Below, piece after piece: positions 12,757 to 23,803 of a DNA stretch of 64,000 bases. Positions within the stretch are counted from its first letter, which is position 1, and each line of letters starts with the position of its first letter. The notes under the pieces are model-generated. The model was not told the DNA's origin and did no database searches. It saw only the letters and a program-made list of their open reading frames with translations. The DNA comes from Miscanthus floridulus (taxonomy: Eukaryota > Streptophyta > Magnoliopsida > Poales > Poaceae), in the NCBI RefSeq assembly GCF_019320115.1, contig NC_089583.1, positions 81,857,928 to 81,921,927 on the forward strand, given 5' to 3'. The position numbers were made by a program, and so were the translations under genes.

Positions 12757-12901
12757 ATACTCGACCTTAGGACGAAACCCTTAGAAATGGACGATAGAAT
12801 AGGACATAAACAGCCCTTCTTTCGGTTATATACTGACCCTGCATTTACTTTTATGCAAGGCTTATCTATTATTGACCTGCTAACACCTGTCCCCTTGAAA
12901 C

Positions 12902-14131
12902 ATGCAGATGGCAACGAGCGTCGACTAGCCGCCACTAGGACTGCTACCTCTGGACCACGCCAAGCTTACCTTTGACCTACATGAGCTCGGGGGTTTTGCA
13001 CAGACCCTCTGCCGAGTTCTCGTCATGTTAGGTGTTCCCGATGAGCTTGTCAAGGTCACCTGCACCGGGAAGCTAGCTAAGGAAGGAGGAATCGAAGGAC
13101 CGATTGTCACCTTAGTGGAGTTCCTAGCTAGCACTACCTTACCTTCTGTCCCAGCTTTCACCGAGTTGACTATAGAGGACACAGTCGAGGAGGGACTGCG
13201 AGCTATCTCACACAAGGCACTTCGCAGAGTGATGAGGGACCACTACGAGCACCTGAAGACGACAGAGTTCCATCTACTTCCCTAGGCCCTCGACCTCAGC
13301 CTTACCCCCAGTGAGCAGAGTTTTGCAGCAGGCAGAGTTATCCTTGCCGAGGAGGATAGATGCCTTCGTGTCTTAGCTATTCACCTACTGGAGCAGGATA
13401 GGTACGTGACCCAACTAGAGCAGAGGAGACGTTAGGACTAGGCCCTCTAGTGGGAGTACTAGGAGTGAGACTCATAGGGAGCATAGGAGCGACCTATTCT
13501 ACTAGAGACAGTTACCAAGCTGCAGGATGAACTCAACCGTTGGGAGGAGGCCCACAGAGCCAAGGTCACTGACTTACAGGACAAAGTAGCCGACCTAGGC
13601 AATAGGAACTGCTACCTCGATAGTAAGGTCTTGGAGTTGCAGAGTGAGTTGGATGACAAGAAGGTTGAGTTCAACCGTAGAGGAGATAGAGAGAGATCCA
13701 AGGGGATTGATATGCTGAAGATCCAATCTCGGAACAAGACCCTGACTTAGGAGCTAGATGAGTTTAAGAGGAAGGCCGTTCGCAACCAGGGTCACCTAAT
13801 TGAGGCACTTAGGCAGACCGAGTACCTACAGGACAAGTGTGAGAGGACATGGCAGGCTTGGTAGAAGTCTAACAGGAAGCGCTTCAGGGAGATGAAGGGT
13901 ATGTGGGATCAGCTACCCAAGGAGATTCGCAACAAGACAAAGCCTAGGATAGAGGAGTTTGAGTTAGCCCTGACTCACCTCAACCTAGATGCCTGCCCTA
14001 CCCTACCTAGAGCTAAGCCTACTGAGGAGCTTGCCGAAGCCTTGAAGTATGTGTCCCAACTTCACAAGTCAAACAAGGAGATCAAGATCGAGAACAGTTG
14101 TATCCCAGCTGCGGTATACGAGTTAGAGTAG
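12902..14131 (+). pseudogene. ORF0 copy 1: extra coiled-coil ORF upstream of gag
   Basis: A 410-codon frame (stop included) lies between the PBS and gag. It begins ATGCAGATGGC and ends at TAG 14129-14131. It is exactly as long as the copy at 34174-35403, with no frameshift between them. The N-terminal part (near LTFDLHELGGFAQTLCRVL) looks globular; residues about 200-325 are rich in charged heptad-like sequence, suggesting a coiled coil; the C-terminal part includes FREMKGMWDQLPKEIRNK. I recognise no enzyme motif. In-frame TAG stops (12926, 13283, 13433, 13439, 13448, 13460, 13475, 13484, 13862 and others) and a TGA at 13466 make it inactive; most fall where copy 2 has CAG or TGG. It lies in the same frame as the following gag. 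Its function is unknown; an accessory or gag-like structural role is only a guess. Confidence 0.75.
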
Positions 14132-14458
14132 AATGACCCTGCGTGGTCATGAGTCATGTCAGTAGCTTCTGTAAGTTGTACCCTAGGATGTACCCCTTAT
14201 GAGATGTATTATGAGACATTATACGTAGTACGATTCTCGCACGTCTTTAAGTGTAGCTACTGGAGATGATGCTATGTAATAAAAACCATGTAATGAATGT
14301 TTTGGATCTTATTGCATCTTTATGAATCTTATTGCTTCTTTTTTAATGAGTGTTGGATAGCATAAATGTTTTTCTTTAAATTGTCAAAATCATGTAATCA
14401 TATTGAATTATAAGCACTTATGGCACAAGCACTAAACTCTCTATGATCCGTGTTGCAG
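14132..14458 (+). other. Spacer between ORF0 and gag with splice-like ends
   Basis: About 330 bp, AT-rich, no coding sequence seen. A GTAAGT lies at 14171-14176 and the spacer ends TGTTGCAG directly before the gag ATG at 14459, resembling an intron acceptor. In copy 2 the acceptor-like end is conserved (35723-35730) but the donor-like site reads ATAAGT. Splicing is therefore possible but unproven. Confidence 0.4.
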
Positions 14459-15424
14459 ATGCCGAGCCGCCGTTCTAATCGCCTAATGAATCGAGGACGT
14501 GCACCCACCCCTGAACTAGTTGAACCCAATGGGGGACATGGTGGCAACAACCGTGGTCGTGGCCATGGCCATGGACATGGAGGGATACCTTTCCACCTGG
14601 AGAATACTCCATCGCCTGAGGAGAACATTCCTCCACCACCACCACCGAACCTGGCAGAAGTGATGGCACAATAGACCCAGCTTCTTGTAGCTCTTGTTGA
14701 AGGAGCAAACCGTCGCTAGGGAGGTCAGCAGTATGACTTCCAAAGGAAGCTAGAAGGATTCCTGAAGCTAAGGCCACCTACATACGATGGCACTGACCCT
14801 AACCCGCTTGTAGCCGATGACTGGCTCAAGGAGATGGAGAAGAAGCTTGACCTCACTACTTTCACCGATGATGAGTGTGTTGGAGCTGCCACACACCAAC
14901 TCACGGGTGCAGCACGCACCTGGTGGGACAGTTTTAGTGACTCCCATGAGGACCTTGCCCACCTCTCGTGGGATGAATTCGCTGAAGCATTCACTGAGTA
15001 TCACATTCCCAAGGGTATCATGGAGGCCAAAGCCAAGGAGTTCCACAACATCAAGATGGGAAAGGATAGGGTGACTGAGTACACAACTCGTTTCACCAAC
15101 CTTCTGCGCTATGCACCTTCTTATGTTGTGAACTCTGAGAAGGAGAAGCTGTACTATTACCGCAAGGGACTTAACCCGCACATCAAGCTAAAGTTTGGTG
15201 GTATTGAGAGCAACACATTGCGTGCTCTGGTAGATCGCTGCATCCAGATTAAGAAGGACCGTGCTAAAGCTAGAGAACAGTATAGGGATAGGAAACGTAA
15301 GCCTAAGGAGTCTCTCTATGGTCGTGATCGCAAGAGGTTCCATAGAGATGCACCATCTAGGGAACGCTCTCGCCATAACAGGGATGACAACCCTGGATCG
15401 AGTAGGGGAAGTGGAGGCTACACC
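14459..15424 (+). pseudogene. Chromovirus gag, unit 1, 5' part (split by Sirevirus)
   Basis: Begins MPSRRSNRLMNRGRAPTPEL and continues through the gag core (LTGAARTWWDSFSD near 14910-14945; GKDRVTEYTTRFTNLLRY near 15060-15115) into an Arg/Asp-rich region. I chose the ATG at 14459 because TTGCAG precedes it in both units; there is an in-frame GTG nine bases earlier. In-frame TAGs occur near 14672 and 14717. The frame is cut after 15424 by the Sirevirus insertion and resumes at 25742. Confidence 0.85.
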
Positions 15425-17359
15425 TGAAAGGTCCTAATGGCTAGAGGGGGGGTGAATAGCCTAATAAAAATTTCTACAACAACACTTAACCAAATGGTTA
15501 GACAATTATGAGGCGAAGCGAGTGTTGCGCTAGCCTACTCAAAATGCAAGCCACCTACCACAATTCTAGTTTAGATAGTGTCAATTCACACAAGAGCAAT
15601 GACACTACCCTATGTTAGTGTGCTCTCAAAGGCTAACTAAAGAGCCACACCAACCAAGCATGCAAGCTCTCACAACTAGCTACACTAAAGAGCTTGTCAA
15701 CTAGTTTGCGGTAAAGTAAAGAGAGTGATCAAGAGGGTTATACCGCCGTGTAGATGAATGAACCAATCAATCACGAAGATGAATAACAATGATGACCAAT
15801 CACCTCGGAATCAATGATGAACACAATGATTTTTACCGAGGTTCACTTGCTTGCCGGCAAGCTAGTCCTCGTTGTGGCGATTCACTCACTTGGAGGTTCA
15901 CGCGCTAATTGGCTTCACACGCCAAACCCTCAATAGGGTGCCGCACAACCAATACAAGATGAGGATCACACAAGCCACGAGCAATCCACTAGAGTACCTT
16001 TTGGCGCTCCGCCGGGGAAAGGTCAAGAACCCCTCACAATCACCATGATCGGAGCCAGAGACAATCACCACCTCCGCTCGACGATCCTCGCTGCTCCAAG
16101 CCGTCTAGGTGGCGGCAACCACCAAGAGTAACAAGCGAAATCCGCAGCGAACCACGATCACTAAGTGCCTCTAGATGCAATCACTCAAGCAATGCACTTG
16201 GATCACTCCCAATCTCACTATGATGATGAATCAATGATGTAGATGAGTGGGAGGGCTTTGGCTTAGCTCACAAGGTTGCTAGTGTCAATGAAAATGGGCA
16301 AAGATGTGAGCCACAGCCGGCCATGGGGCTATAAATAGAGCCCCCATCAAATAGAGCCGTTATACCCCTTCACTGGGCAAAACGCGCTCTGACCGGACGC
16401 TCCGGTCATACTGACCGGACGCTGGCCCTCAGCGTCCGGTCGCCCGATGGATGCCATGTGTCATCACCTTCAAATGCTGTTCGTCAGATTCCAACGGCTA
16501 TGAAGCTGACCGGACGCTCCGGTCAAAACTGACCGGACGCTGAAGCCCCAGCGTCCGATCGTTTCCAGTAAGCTCCCCGAGGCATGTTTTTTCGACCGGA
16601 CGCGTCCGGTCCACCTTGACCGGACGCAGCCAGCGTCCGGTGCTCAACCCTAGCCTACTGTGCCGTCTGACAGCTCAACCGGACGCAGCCTTTCAGCGTC
16701 CGATCGCTGAGTGACCCAGCGTCCGGTCAGTAGACCGACGCCAGCATCATTTCGACCAACTCCATTTCAACTCTAACTTCTTCACCCTTGCTCAAATGTG
16801 CCAATCACCAAGAATTTTGCATCCGGCGCAATAGAAAATAGACATTTCATTTTCCCGAAAGCGCCGAATCCCGCCGAGCTAGCTCGGCGGGAGGGAGAGA
16901 GGGACCCAAACCCATCTCAACCCTACAACCACCTTGTGCACATGTGTTAGCATATTTTCATGAATATTATCAATGGTGTTAGCACTCCACTAGATCCTAA
17001 ATGCATATGCAATAAGTTAGAGCATCTAGTGGCACTTTGATAACCGCATTCCGATACGAGTTTCACCCCTCTTAATAGTACAGGCTATCAAACCTAAATG
17101 TGATCACACTCTCTAAGTGTCTTGATCACCAAAACAAAATAGCTCCTATGGTTTATACCTTTGCCTTGAGCTTTTTGTTTTTTCTCTTTCTTTATTTCAA
17201 GTTTAAGCCCTTGATCATCGCCATGCCATCACCATTGTCATGCTATGATCTTCATTAGCTTCTTCTACTTGAAGTGTGCTACCTATGTCATGATCACTTG
17301 ATAAACTAGGTTAGCACTTAGGGTTTCATCAATTCACCAAAACCAAACTAGAGCTTTCA
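15425..17359 (-). repeat. Sirevirus 3' LTR (left on plus strand)
   Basis: Bounded by TGAAAGGTCC and AGCTTTCA. It contains the CCGGAC palindrome cluster at about 16390-16735, a 22-bp perfect palindrome at 16870-16891 centred on GAGCTAGCTC, and a TATAAATAG at 16330-16338 that is nearly symmetric. Adjacent to the PPT at 17361. Confidence 0.95.
16390..16735. promoter_or_regulatory. Palindrome cluster in Sirevirus LTR
   Basis: About 13 copies or near-copies of GACCGGACGC and its inverse GCGTCCGGTC in roughly 350 bp. One pair (16413-16441) can form a 12-bp perfect stem with a 5-nt loop. Another site (16594-16611) is the perfect 18-bp palindrome GACCGGACGCGTCCGGTC. The other LTR repeats this at 24791-24819 and 24972-24989. 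Sireviruses are known for conserved palindromic motifs in their LTRs; a cis-regulatory role here is inferred. Confidence 0.75.
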
Positions 17360-17360
17360 A

Positions 17361-17373
17361 TCTCCCCCTTTTT
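17361..17373 (-). other. Polypurine tract of Sirevirus
   Basis: The minus strand reads AAAAAGGGGGAGA directly before the 3' LTR. Further PPT-like tracts lie upstream at about 17506, 17872, 17918 and 17948. Confidence 0.85.
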
Positions 17374-18449
17374 GGTAATTGATGACAACCCTTATACAAA
17401 GATATGAATTGAAATTCAATTGAATCCATGTTGCTTGCCCAAGCATATTTACCATGTGTAAAAGGATATGGACAAGTTTCATGAACCCTAAGTGGTAGCA
17501 ATTGCTCCCCCTACATATGTGCTAAGAGTTTGGATTGAAGCTTGCACATATGCTTAGATAGGTAATGTAGGAGTCAATGTCTACCATATGATGCTAAGGT
17601 ATAAAAGATGGACCTTTGAAGCGTGATACCAATCGGAGTGCACCAATATACCATCCTTAGCATCATGGTTAGCTCAATACCACTTAGAAATATTTGGAAG
17701 TGAAATCACTAGATATCCTATACATGCTAGTTTGCATTTCATCATTCAAATCTACAACTAGCATACATCACACAAGCATGGATATTATAAATATGGAACT
17801 TATGCCATGCAAGCAAACATATGAAATGCACATTCAAATGCACCATACAAGTTCATGAGCTTGCTCCCCCTACTTGTGTGCTCAAAATTTTAGTTGATCC
17901 CTTTCCTTTGTTTCTCTCCCCCTTATTCCCCTTTATCTTTGTTTCTCTCCCCCTTTGTCATCAATGACCACAAAGGTTCTAAATAGAATTACTTGTAGGG
18001 TCGAGATTATCAATGTCAATCAATGGGGTGAGGGTCATTTTCCCAAATTTGGTTCAATTCTAGATTATTTCCCAAAGATATTTAACTCGGTTTGATCCAA
18101 GGACAAGCTTCTTCACACCTCCAAATAAGGGTTATCTTGTACCATGTTGAGTTAAACACTTATAGTTCATTTTCTAGATTAAACACTAGGTTTACAAGCC
18201 CATAAACATGTCATATGCCATCACTAGATCAAGTCAAGCATAGAAGCAATAGTGATACCATATTGACATCAAAATTCATTTGATTTTCATGAATGAGCCT
18301 AATAAGATAGAACCATATGCAAGATCCTACTAAGATTGAAAATATGACTAGATGCACTAAACATGTCCTTAGCAAGGATGTATGTCATGCCAATCAACTT
18401 TTACCTTAGATTGCTCGAAGGAGAGGCATGTCATATGAGTGGGGGTGCA
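17374..18449 (-). other. Sirevirus 3' non-coding region with repeated PPT-like tracts
   Basis: About 1.1 kb between the pol stop and the PPT. No open frame of note, so no env-like gene. Several minus-strand AAGGGGGAGA-like purine tracts occur, notably two at 17911-17960. Repeated PPTs are a known Sirevirus trait. Confidence 0.7.
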
Positions 18450-21400
18450 TCAACACATATTTGAGAAATCCAATATGTTCAACTCATTCCTTAGCTTGCA
18501 AAACCTTTTCTCATCCAATGGCTTGGTGAATATATCGGCAAGTTGATCTTCGGTGCCTACACTCTCAATGCAAATGTCCCCTTTTTGTTGGTGATCTCTT
18601 ATGAAATGATGGCGGACATCAATGTGCTTTGTTCTTGCATGTTGCACCGGATTGTTTGTCAACTTGATTGCACTCTCATTGTCACATAGCAATGGCACTT
18701 TCTTGAACTTGATTCCAAAATCACTCAAAGTGGCCTTCATCCAAAGTATTTGTGCACAACAACTACCGGCGGATATGTATTCGGCTTCGGCGGTTGATAA
18801 TGCAACACTATTTTGCTTCTTTGATGACCATGAAACAAGTGATCTTCCCAACAATTGACATGTGCCCGATGTGCTCTTCCTTTCAACCTTGCATCCCGCA
18901 TAATCCGAGTCGGAGTAACCAACTAGCTCAAACTTTGCTCCTTTGGGATACCACAAACCAACATTTTGTGTATGCTTCAAGTACCTCAATATCCTCTTTG
19001 TAGCCTTCAAATGACTTTCTCTTGGTGAGGCTTGAAATCTTGCACACATGCATACACTAAACATGACATCCGGCCTTGATGCGGTCACATAGAGTAGGCT
19101 TCCAATCATAGACCGATACAACTTTTGATCCACCATGTTTCCACTTGCATCACTATCCAAGTTGCCATTGGTTCCCATTGGTGTGCTAATGACTTTGCTA
19201 TCAATCATTCCAAACTTCTTGATCATGTCCTTGATGTACTTGCCTTGACTCACAAATGTACCATTCTTCAATTGCTTGATTTGAAGACCAAGGAAGTAAC
19301 TCAACTCTCCAATCATGGACATCTCAAACTCATTAGCCATCATCTTTCCAAACTCATCACAAAATTCTTGATTGGTTGATCCAAATATGATATCATCAAC
19401 ATATATTTGCAACACAAATAGATCTTTTCCAATCTTCTTGATGAAAAGAGTGGTGTCAACCTTGCCCATGGTGAACCCTTTAGAGAGTAGGAAGTCCCTC
19501 AATCTCTCATACCATGCTCTAGGTGCTTGCTTCAAGCCATACAATGCTTTCTTCAACTTGTACACATGGTTGGGCTTCTTATCATCTTCAAAACCGGGAG
19601 GTTGCTCAACATATACTTCTTCATTGATATAACCATTGAGAAATGCACTCTTGACATCCATTTGATAGAGCTTGATGTTGTGAGCACAAGCATAGGCTAG
19701 CAAGATTCTAATTGCTTCCAATCTAGCAACCGGGGCATAAGTTTCTCCAAAGTCAAGACCTTCAACTTGTGTATAGCCTTGTGCTACCAATCTTGCTTTG
19801 TTCCTTACTACTATCCCATCTTGATCTTGCTTGTTTCTAAAGACCCATTTGGTACCAATCACATTGTGTCCCTTTGGTCTTTCTACCAATTCCCATACTT
19901 GATTTCTTGTGAAGTTATTCAATTCTTCATGCATAGCATTCACCCAATCAACATCCTTCAAAGCTTCATCTATCTTCTTTGGTTCAATGGATGACACAAA
20001 AGAGAAGTGTTCACAAAATGATGCTAATCTTGATCTTGTTTGTACACCTCTTGAAATATCACCAATGATTGTATCCAAAGGATGATCTCTTGCAATACTT
20101 GTTGGTTGAAGCAATGGAACTTGATTGCTTGCACTTGCTAGATCATTGGGTTGAGATGATGTACTAGCCACTTGATCTTGATCAATGTCATGAGAGTTAC
20201 TTGCACTAGCTTGATTTGTATCATCTTGCACATTTGAGTTGGAGAGCACTTGCATTTGATCATCTTCATCATCATTCACTTGCCTAGGCCTCAATTCACC
20301 AATATCCATGTTCTTCATGGCATTTGAAAGTTGAATGCCTCTAACATCTTCCAAGTTTTCATCCTCTTCTTGTGAACCCTTGGTTTCATCAAATTCAACA
20401 TCATGAACTTCCTCAAGAGTACCACTATCCAAATTCCAAACTCTATATGCTTTGCTTGTAGTGGAATAGCCAAGTAGGAATCCTTCATCACATTTCTTGT
20501 CAAACTTGCCCAATCTTGTGCCTTTCTTCAAGATATAGCATTTGCAACCAAAGACCCGAAAATATGCAATGTTGGGCTTTCTACCATTCAAGAGCTCATA
20601 TGGTGTCTTCTCTTTCAATCGGTGACAATAGAGGCGGTTGCTACAATAGCAAGCCGTGTTGATAGCTTCGGCCCAAAAAGATTGACTCACATTGTACTCA
20701 CTAAGCATAGACCTTGCCATATCAATGAGTGTTCTATTCTTTCTCTCAACAAGGCCATTTGATTGAGGTGTGTACTTGGCCGAGAATTGATGTCTAATTC
20801 CAAATTCATCACATAACTCATCAATTCTAGTGTTCTTAAACTCACTACCATTGTCACTTCTAACTCTCTTGATGGTTGTTTCAAATTCATTGTGAATGCC
20901 TTTGACAAATGATTTGAATGTTGCAAATACATCACTTTTGTCCACTAGAAAGAATACCCATGTGTATCTAGTGTAATCATCCACTATCACAAATCCATAT
21001 TTATTTCCACCGATACTAGTGTATTGTGTTGGTCCAAACAAATCTATGTGCAATAACTCAAATGCTTTACTAGTGCTCATCATGCTTTTCTTAGGATGGG
21101 TGTTTCCAACTTGTTTGCCGGCTTGACAAGAACTACAAAGCTTATCCTTTTCAAACACAACATCTTTCAAGCCTTTAACTAAGTCATGCTTAATCAATCT
21201 ATTCAATTGTTTCATTCCAACATGACCAAGCCTTCTATGCCATAACCAACCCATGCTAGACTTAGTGAACAAGCATGTAGACAATCTAGCTTCACTAGCA
21301 TTGAAATCAACCAAGTATAGATTCTCATATCTAAAGCCTTTGAAGATCAAGTTAGAGCCATCTACACTTATGATCTCTACATCATCTATTCCAAATATGC

Positions 21401-21671
21401 ATTTGAATCCAAGATCACACAATTGAGCCACGGATAGCAAATTGAAGTTCAAGCTCTCTACTAGCAACACATTGGATATGCTCAAGTCATTGGATATAGC
21501 AATCTTACCAAGCCCTTTGACCTTTCCTTTGCCATTATCACCAAATGTGATACTATCATAACCATCATTGCCATTGGTGTTGATTGAGTTGAACATTCTT
21601 GCATCACCGGTCATGTGTTGAGTGCACCCACTATCAAGAACCCAATGCCTTCCTCCGGCTTTGTAATTGAC
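18450..21671 (-). CDS. Sirevirus pol: protease, integrase, RT, RNase H
   Basis: An unbroken frame of about 1073 codons opening just after a TAG (21672-21674). The protease signature [10 protein letters not shown] lies at its very start (DSG at 21627-21635), so the first Met (21614) cannot be the true N-terminus. Then follow the GAG-pre-integrase and zinc region ([17 protein letters not shown] ... CSSCQAGK), the integrase core ([30 protein letters not shown]), the reverse transcriptase ([28 protein letters not shown]) and RNase H ([30 protein letters not shown]). Order integrase before RT is the Ty1/copia hallmark. All catalytic motifs I looked for are present. It lies in a different frame from the upstream gag, so expression needs a frameshift, splicing or re-initiation. 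Confidence 0.95.
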   Translation of the reverse strand, partial: VNYKAGGRHWVLDSGCTQHMTGDARMFNSINTNGNDGYDSITFGDNGKGKVKGLGKIAISNDLSISNVLLVESLNFNLLSVAQLCDLGFKCIFGIDDVEIISVDGSNLIFKGFRYENLYLVDFNASEARLSTCLFTKSSMGWLWHRRLGHVGMKQLNRLIKHDLVKGLKDVVFEKDKLCSSCQAGKQVGNTHPKKSMMSTSKAFELLHIDLFGPTQYTSIGGNKYGFVIVDDYTRYTWVFFLVDKSDVFATFKSFVKGIHNEFETTIKRVRSDNGSEFKNTRIDELCDEFGIRHQFSAKYTPQSNGLVERKNRTLIDMARSMLSEYNVSQSFWAEAINTACYCSNRLYCHRLKEKTPYELLNGRKPNIAYFRVFGCKCYILKKGTRLGKFDKKCDEGFLLGYSTTSKAYRVWNLDSGTLEEVHDVEFDETKGSQEEDENLEDVRGIQLSNAMKNMDIGELRPRQVNDDEDDQMQVLSNSNVQDDTNQASASNSHDIDQDQVASTSSQPNDLASASNQVPLLQPTSIARDHPLDTIIGDISRGVQTRSRLASFCEHFSFVSSIEPKKIDEALKDVDWVNAMHEELNNFTRNQVWELVERPKGHNVIGTKWVFRNKQDQDGIVVRNKARLVAQGYTQVEGLDFGETYAPVARLEAIRILLAYACAHNIKLYQMDVKSAFLNGYINEEVYVEQPPGFEDDKKPNHVYKLKKALYGLKQAPRAWYERLRDFLLSKGFTMGKVDTTLFIKKIGKDLFVLQIYVDDIIFGSTNQEFCDEFGKMMANEFEMSMIGELSYFLGLQIKQLKNGTFVSQGKYIKDMIKKFGMIDSKVISTPMGTNGNLDSDASGNMVDQKLYRSMIGSLLYVTASRPDVMFSVCMCARFQASPRESHLKATKRILRYLKHTQNVGLWYPKGAKFELVGYSDSDYAGCKVERKSTSGTCQLLGRSLVSWSSKKQNSVALSTAEAEYISAGSCCAQILWMKATLSDFGIKFKKVPLLCDNESAIKLTNNPVQHARTKHIDVRHHFIRDHQQKGDICIESVGTEDQLADIFTKPLDEKRFCKLRNELNILDFSNMC

Positions 21672-21684
21672 CTACAAAAGAAGA

Positions 21685-22935
21685 TCAATTCCTTTTAGGT
21701 ACCCAAACTTGCTTGGGTCCTTGAAGGTTAGTAACCAAGCTCTTTGGCACCCAAATGGCTTTCTTCTTTGAGCCCATCCATGGTTTGCCAATGAACTTAG
21801 CCTTCACACCATTTGTACCCTTAACAAGCATATAGGAAGAATTAAGCTTAATGGAGGATACATTAGCATTTTTGCTTTTGTTGGTGCATTCATGCTCTCT
21901 ATGACCAACTTGCTTGCAACTAGTGCAAAACCGACCATTGTTCTTCACAAAACTTGTCTTGTGAGGAGCAAAGGCCGCCTTGCCTTTCTTGGGGGTATAG
22001 CCCAATCCCTCTTTATAGAGAGAAGCTCTTTGGCTACCCAAGGCCATAAGCAAGCGGTCCTCACCACCATAAGCCTTAGCCAAGGTGTGAGTGAGCTTAG
22101 TTACCTCCTTCTTGAGGTTCTCATTCTCAACCACTAGTGAGGTATCACAAGTGTGACCATCACTACTAGATGAGGTAGAAGTGGAAGTGCTACAAGAAGG
22201 GTTAGTTGGAGGAACAATGATAGGCATAGATAGTGATGTATCAATTAAATCACAAGTTACACCTACATCACAAGTTTCAACATGCTTCTTTTTATCTTGT
22301 TCATTAAGCAAAGTGGAATGAGCTTTTTCAAGCTTTTTGTGAGCCTTGCCAAGCTTCTCATGGGCATCCTCTTGCCTCTCATGAGATGCACTAAGCTCAT
22401 CAAATGCTTGCTTAAGGGCTTTTAGTTCCTTATGCAAGCTTTTGCATTCCTTTCTTGAGATGTCAAAGTGTTCTCTAGCATCTTCTAGCATGTCAATTAA
22501 TTCATCTTTTGTAGGTTCATCATCATCATTATCACTATCACTATCATGTTCACTATCACTTCCATCATCACAAGTTTGTACCTTGGTGGCCTTAGCCATG
22601 AAGCATGATGGAGAGTCGAAGAGAGAAGGCTTCTCATTGATTGCTATACTTGCAAGAACCTTCTTCTTGGTGGTCTTGTGATCATCACTATCATCATCAT
22701 TATCACTTGAGGAAGCATCACTATCCCAAGTGACCACATATGATCCACCCTTCTTCTTCTTGAAGAATGTCTTGCCCTTCTTCTCCTTCATTTCTTTCTT
22801 GTCCTTCTTCTTGTTCTTCTTGTTGTCATCATCATTTTCACTATTGTATGGGCATTGAGCAACAAGATGATCTTTGCTTCCACACTTGAAGCATCTTCTT
22901 GACTCATCTTTGTTCTTGGATGAAGACTTCTTTCT
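21685..22935 (-). CDS. Sirevirus gag, C-terminal part with zinc knuckle
   Basis: Open in one frame from about 22935 down to TGA 21685-21687. It contains a canonical CCHC knuckle, CFKCGSKDHLVAQC, around 22855-22890, then a Lys-rich and Asp/Ser-rich stretch, a helical charged region likely to be a coiled coil (CKSLHKELKALKQAFDEL and following), and a second Cys/His motif CTSCKQVGHREHEC. It is displaced by one base relative to the N-terminal gag (22904-23746), so the two halves form one gag only if the frameshift near 22930-22945 is not real or is bypassed. The stop lies ten bases before the TAG that bounds pol. Confidence 0.85.
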   Translation of the reverse strand, partial: RKKSSSKNKDESRRCFKCGSKDHLVAQCPYNSENDDDNKKNKKKDKKEMKEKKGKTFFKKKKGGSYVVTWDSDASSSDNDDDSDDHKTTKKKVLASIAINEKPSLFDSPSCFMAKATKVQTCDDGSDSEHDSDSDNDDDEPTKDELIDMLEDAREHFDISRKECKSLHKELKALKQAFDELSASHERQEDAHEKLGKAHKKLEKAHSTLLNEQDKKKHVETCDVGVTCDLIDTSLSMPIIVPPTNPSCSTSTSTSSSSDGHTCDTSLVVENENLKKEVTKLTHTLAKAYGGEDRLLMALGSQRASLYKEGLGYTPKKGKAAFAPHKTSFVKNNGRFCTSCKQVGHREHECTNKSKNANVSSIKLNSSYMLVKGTNGVKAKFIGKPWMGSKKKAIWVPKSLVTNLQGPKQVWVPKRN

Positions 22936-23746
22936 TCTTGCACTGGTAGCCTTTCTTCACCATGAACTTGCCAAACCTCTTGACAAAGAGAGCCATCTTC
23001 TCATCATCACTATCATCCCATGAATCATCATCCTCACTTGATGTTTCTTGCTTTGCTTTGCCCTTGGATGATGTGGCCTTGAATGCCACGCTCTTCTTCT
23101 TGTCATCCTTCTTCTCATCTTTCTTCTCCATCTTTTCTTCCTTCTCATCATCATCTCTATAAGCATCATCGGTCATGATATCTCCCAAGATTTGATTTGG
23201 TGTCATTGTGTTCAAACCACTCCTCACTAACAAGGTGACCAACATTTTAAATCTCCCGGGCAAGCATCTCAAGAACTTGTTTGAGAAGTCCTTGTCCTCT
23301 ATGTTCTCACCAAGTGCTTTGAGATCATTTACAATCACCTCCATTCGGTGGAACATGTCCGGCACACTCTCATCCTCCTTCATCTTGAAGCTTGCAAACT
23401 TTTCTTTGAGGATGTATGCCCTTGCACCCTTCACGGCTTGAGTACCTTCAAATGATTCTTCCAACTTCTTCCAAGCCTCATGTGCCATCTCAATATTTTT
23501 GATTTGCTCAAATGTTCTTGCATCAATTGCATCATGAATGGCACTTAGAGCAATATCATTGTTTTGGAGAAGTACTTCTTCGGCGGCGGTGGGATTTTCC
23601 AGATTACCAATCTCAATTTTAGTTTCTACCACCTTCCACACCTTTCTATTGATTGACTTGATATGTGTGGCCATCTTTGACTTCCAATAAGAATAATTTG
23701 AGCCATCAAATTGGGGTGGCTTCTTGGTGTTGTTGATTTGAGCCAT
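22904..23746 (-). CDS. Sirevirus gag, N-terminal part
   Basis: Starts MAQINNTKKPPQFDGSNYSY at 23746, 43 bp inside the PBS, and runs 280 codons. It has the copia gag (UBN2-like) core: YWKSKMATHIKS, EMAHEAWKKLEESFEGTQ, VPDMFHRMEVIVNDLKALGE and TMTPNQILGDI. It ends in an Asp/Lys-rich tail. The last 13 codons (after VKKGYQ) leave the expected frame, while the other frame carries on into the zinc knuckle, so I infer a one-base frameshift. Gag forms the virus-like particle. Confidence 0.85.
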   Translation of the reverse strand: MAQINNTKKPPQFDGSNYSYWKSKMATHIKSINRKVWKVVETKIEIGNLENPTAAEEVLLQNNDIALSAIHDAIDARTFEQIKNIEMAHEAWKKLEESFEGTQAVKGARAYILKEKFASFKMKEDESVPDMFHRMEVIVNDLKALGENIEDKDFSNKFLRCLPGRFKMLVTLLVRSGLNTMTPNQILGDIMTDDAYRDDDEKEEKMEKKDEKKDDKKKSVAFKATSSKGKAKQETSSEDDDSWDDSDDEKMALFVKRFGKFMVKKGYQCKKKEVFIQEQR

Positions 23747-23789
23747 TTTAACACCGAAGGTTGTTAAGCCTCAAATAACGGTGACCTCG

Positions 23790-23801
23790 GCTCTGATACC
23801 A
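23790..23801 (-). other. Primer-binding site of Sirevirus
   Basis: The minus strand reads TGGTATCAGAGC, an exact complement of the initiator tRNA-Met 3' end, two bases from the 5' LTR at 23804. Confidence 0.9.
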
Positions 23802-23803
23802 CT

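Noticed and set aside
12902..14131. TAG used as a sense (Gln) codon in the chromovirus
   Set aside because: The TAG positions differ between the two copies, some replace Trp rather than Gln, and other lesions accompany them; decay explains this better than recoding.
17374..18449. env-like gene of the Sirevirus
   Set aside because: Some Sireviruses carry one after pol, but this interval has no open frame of useful length.
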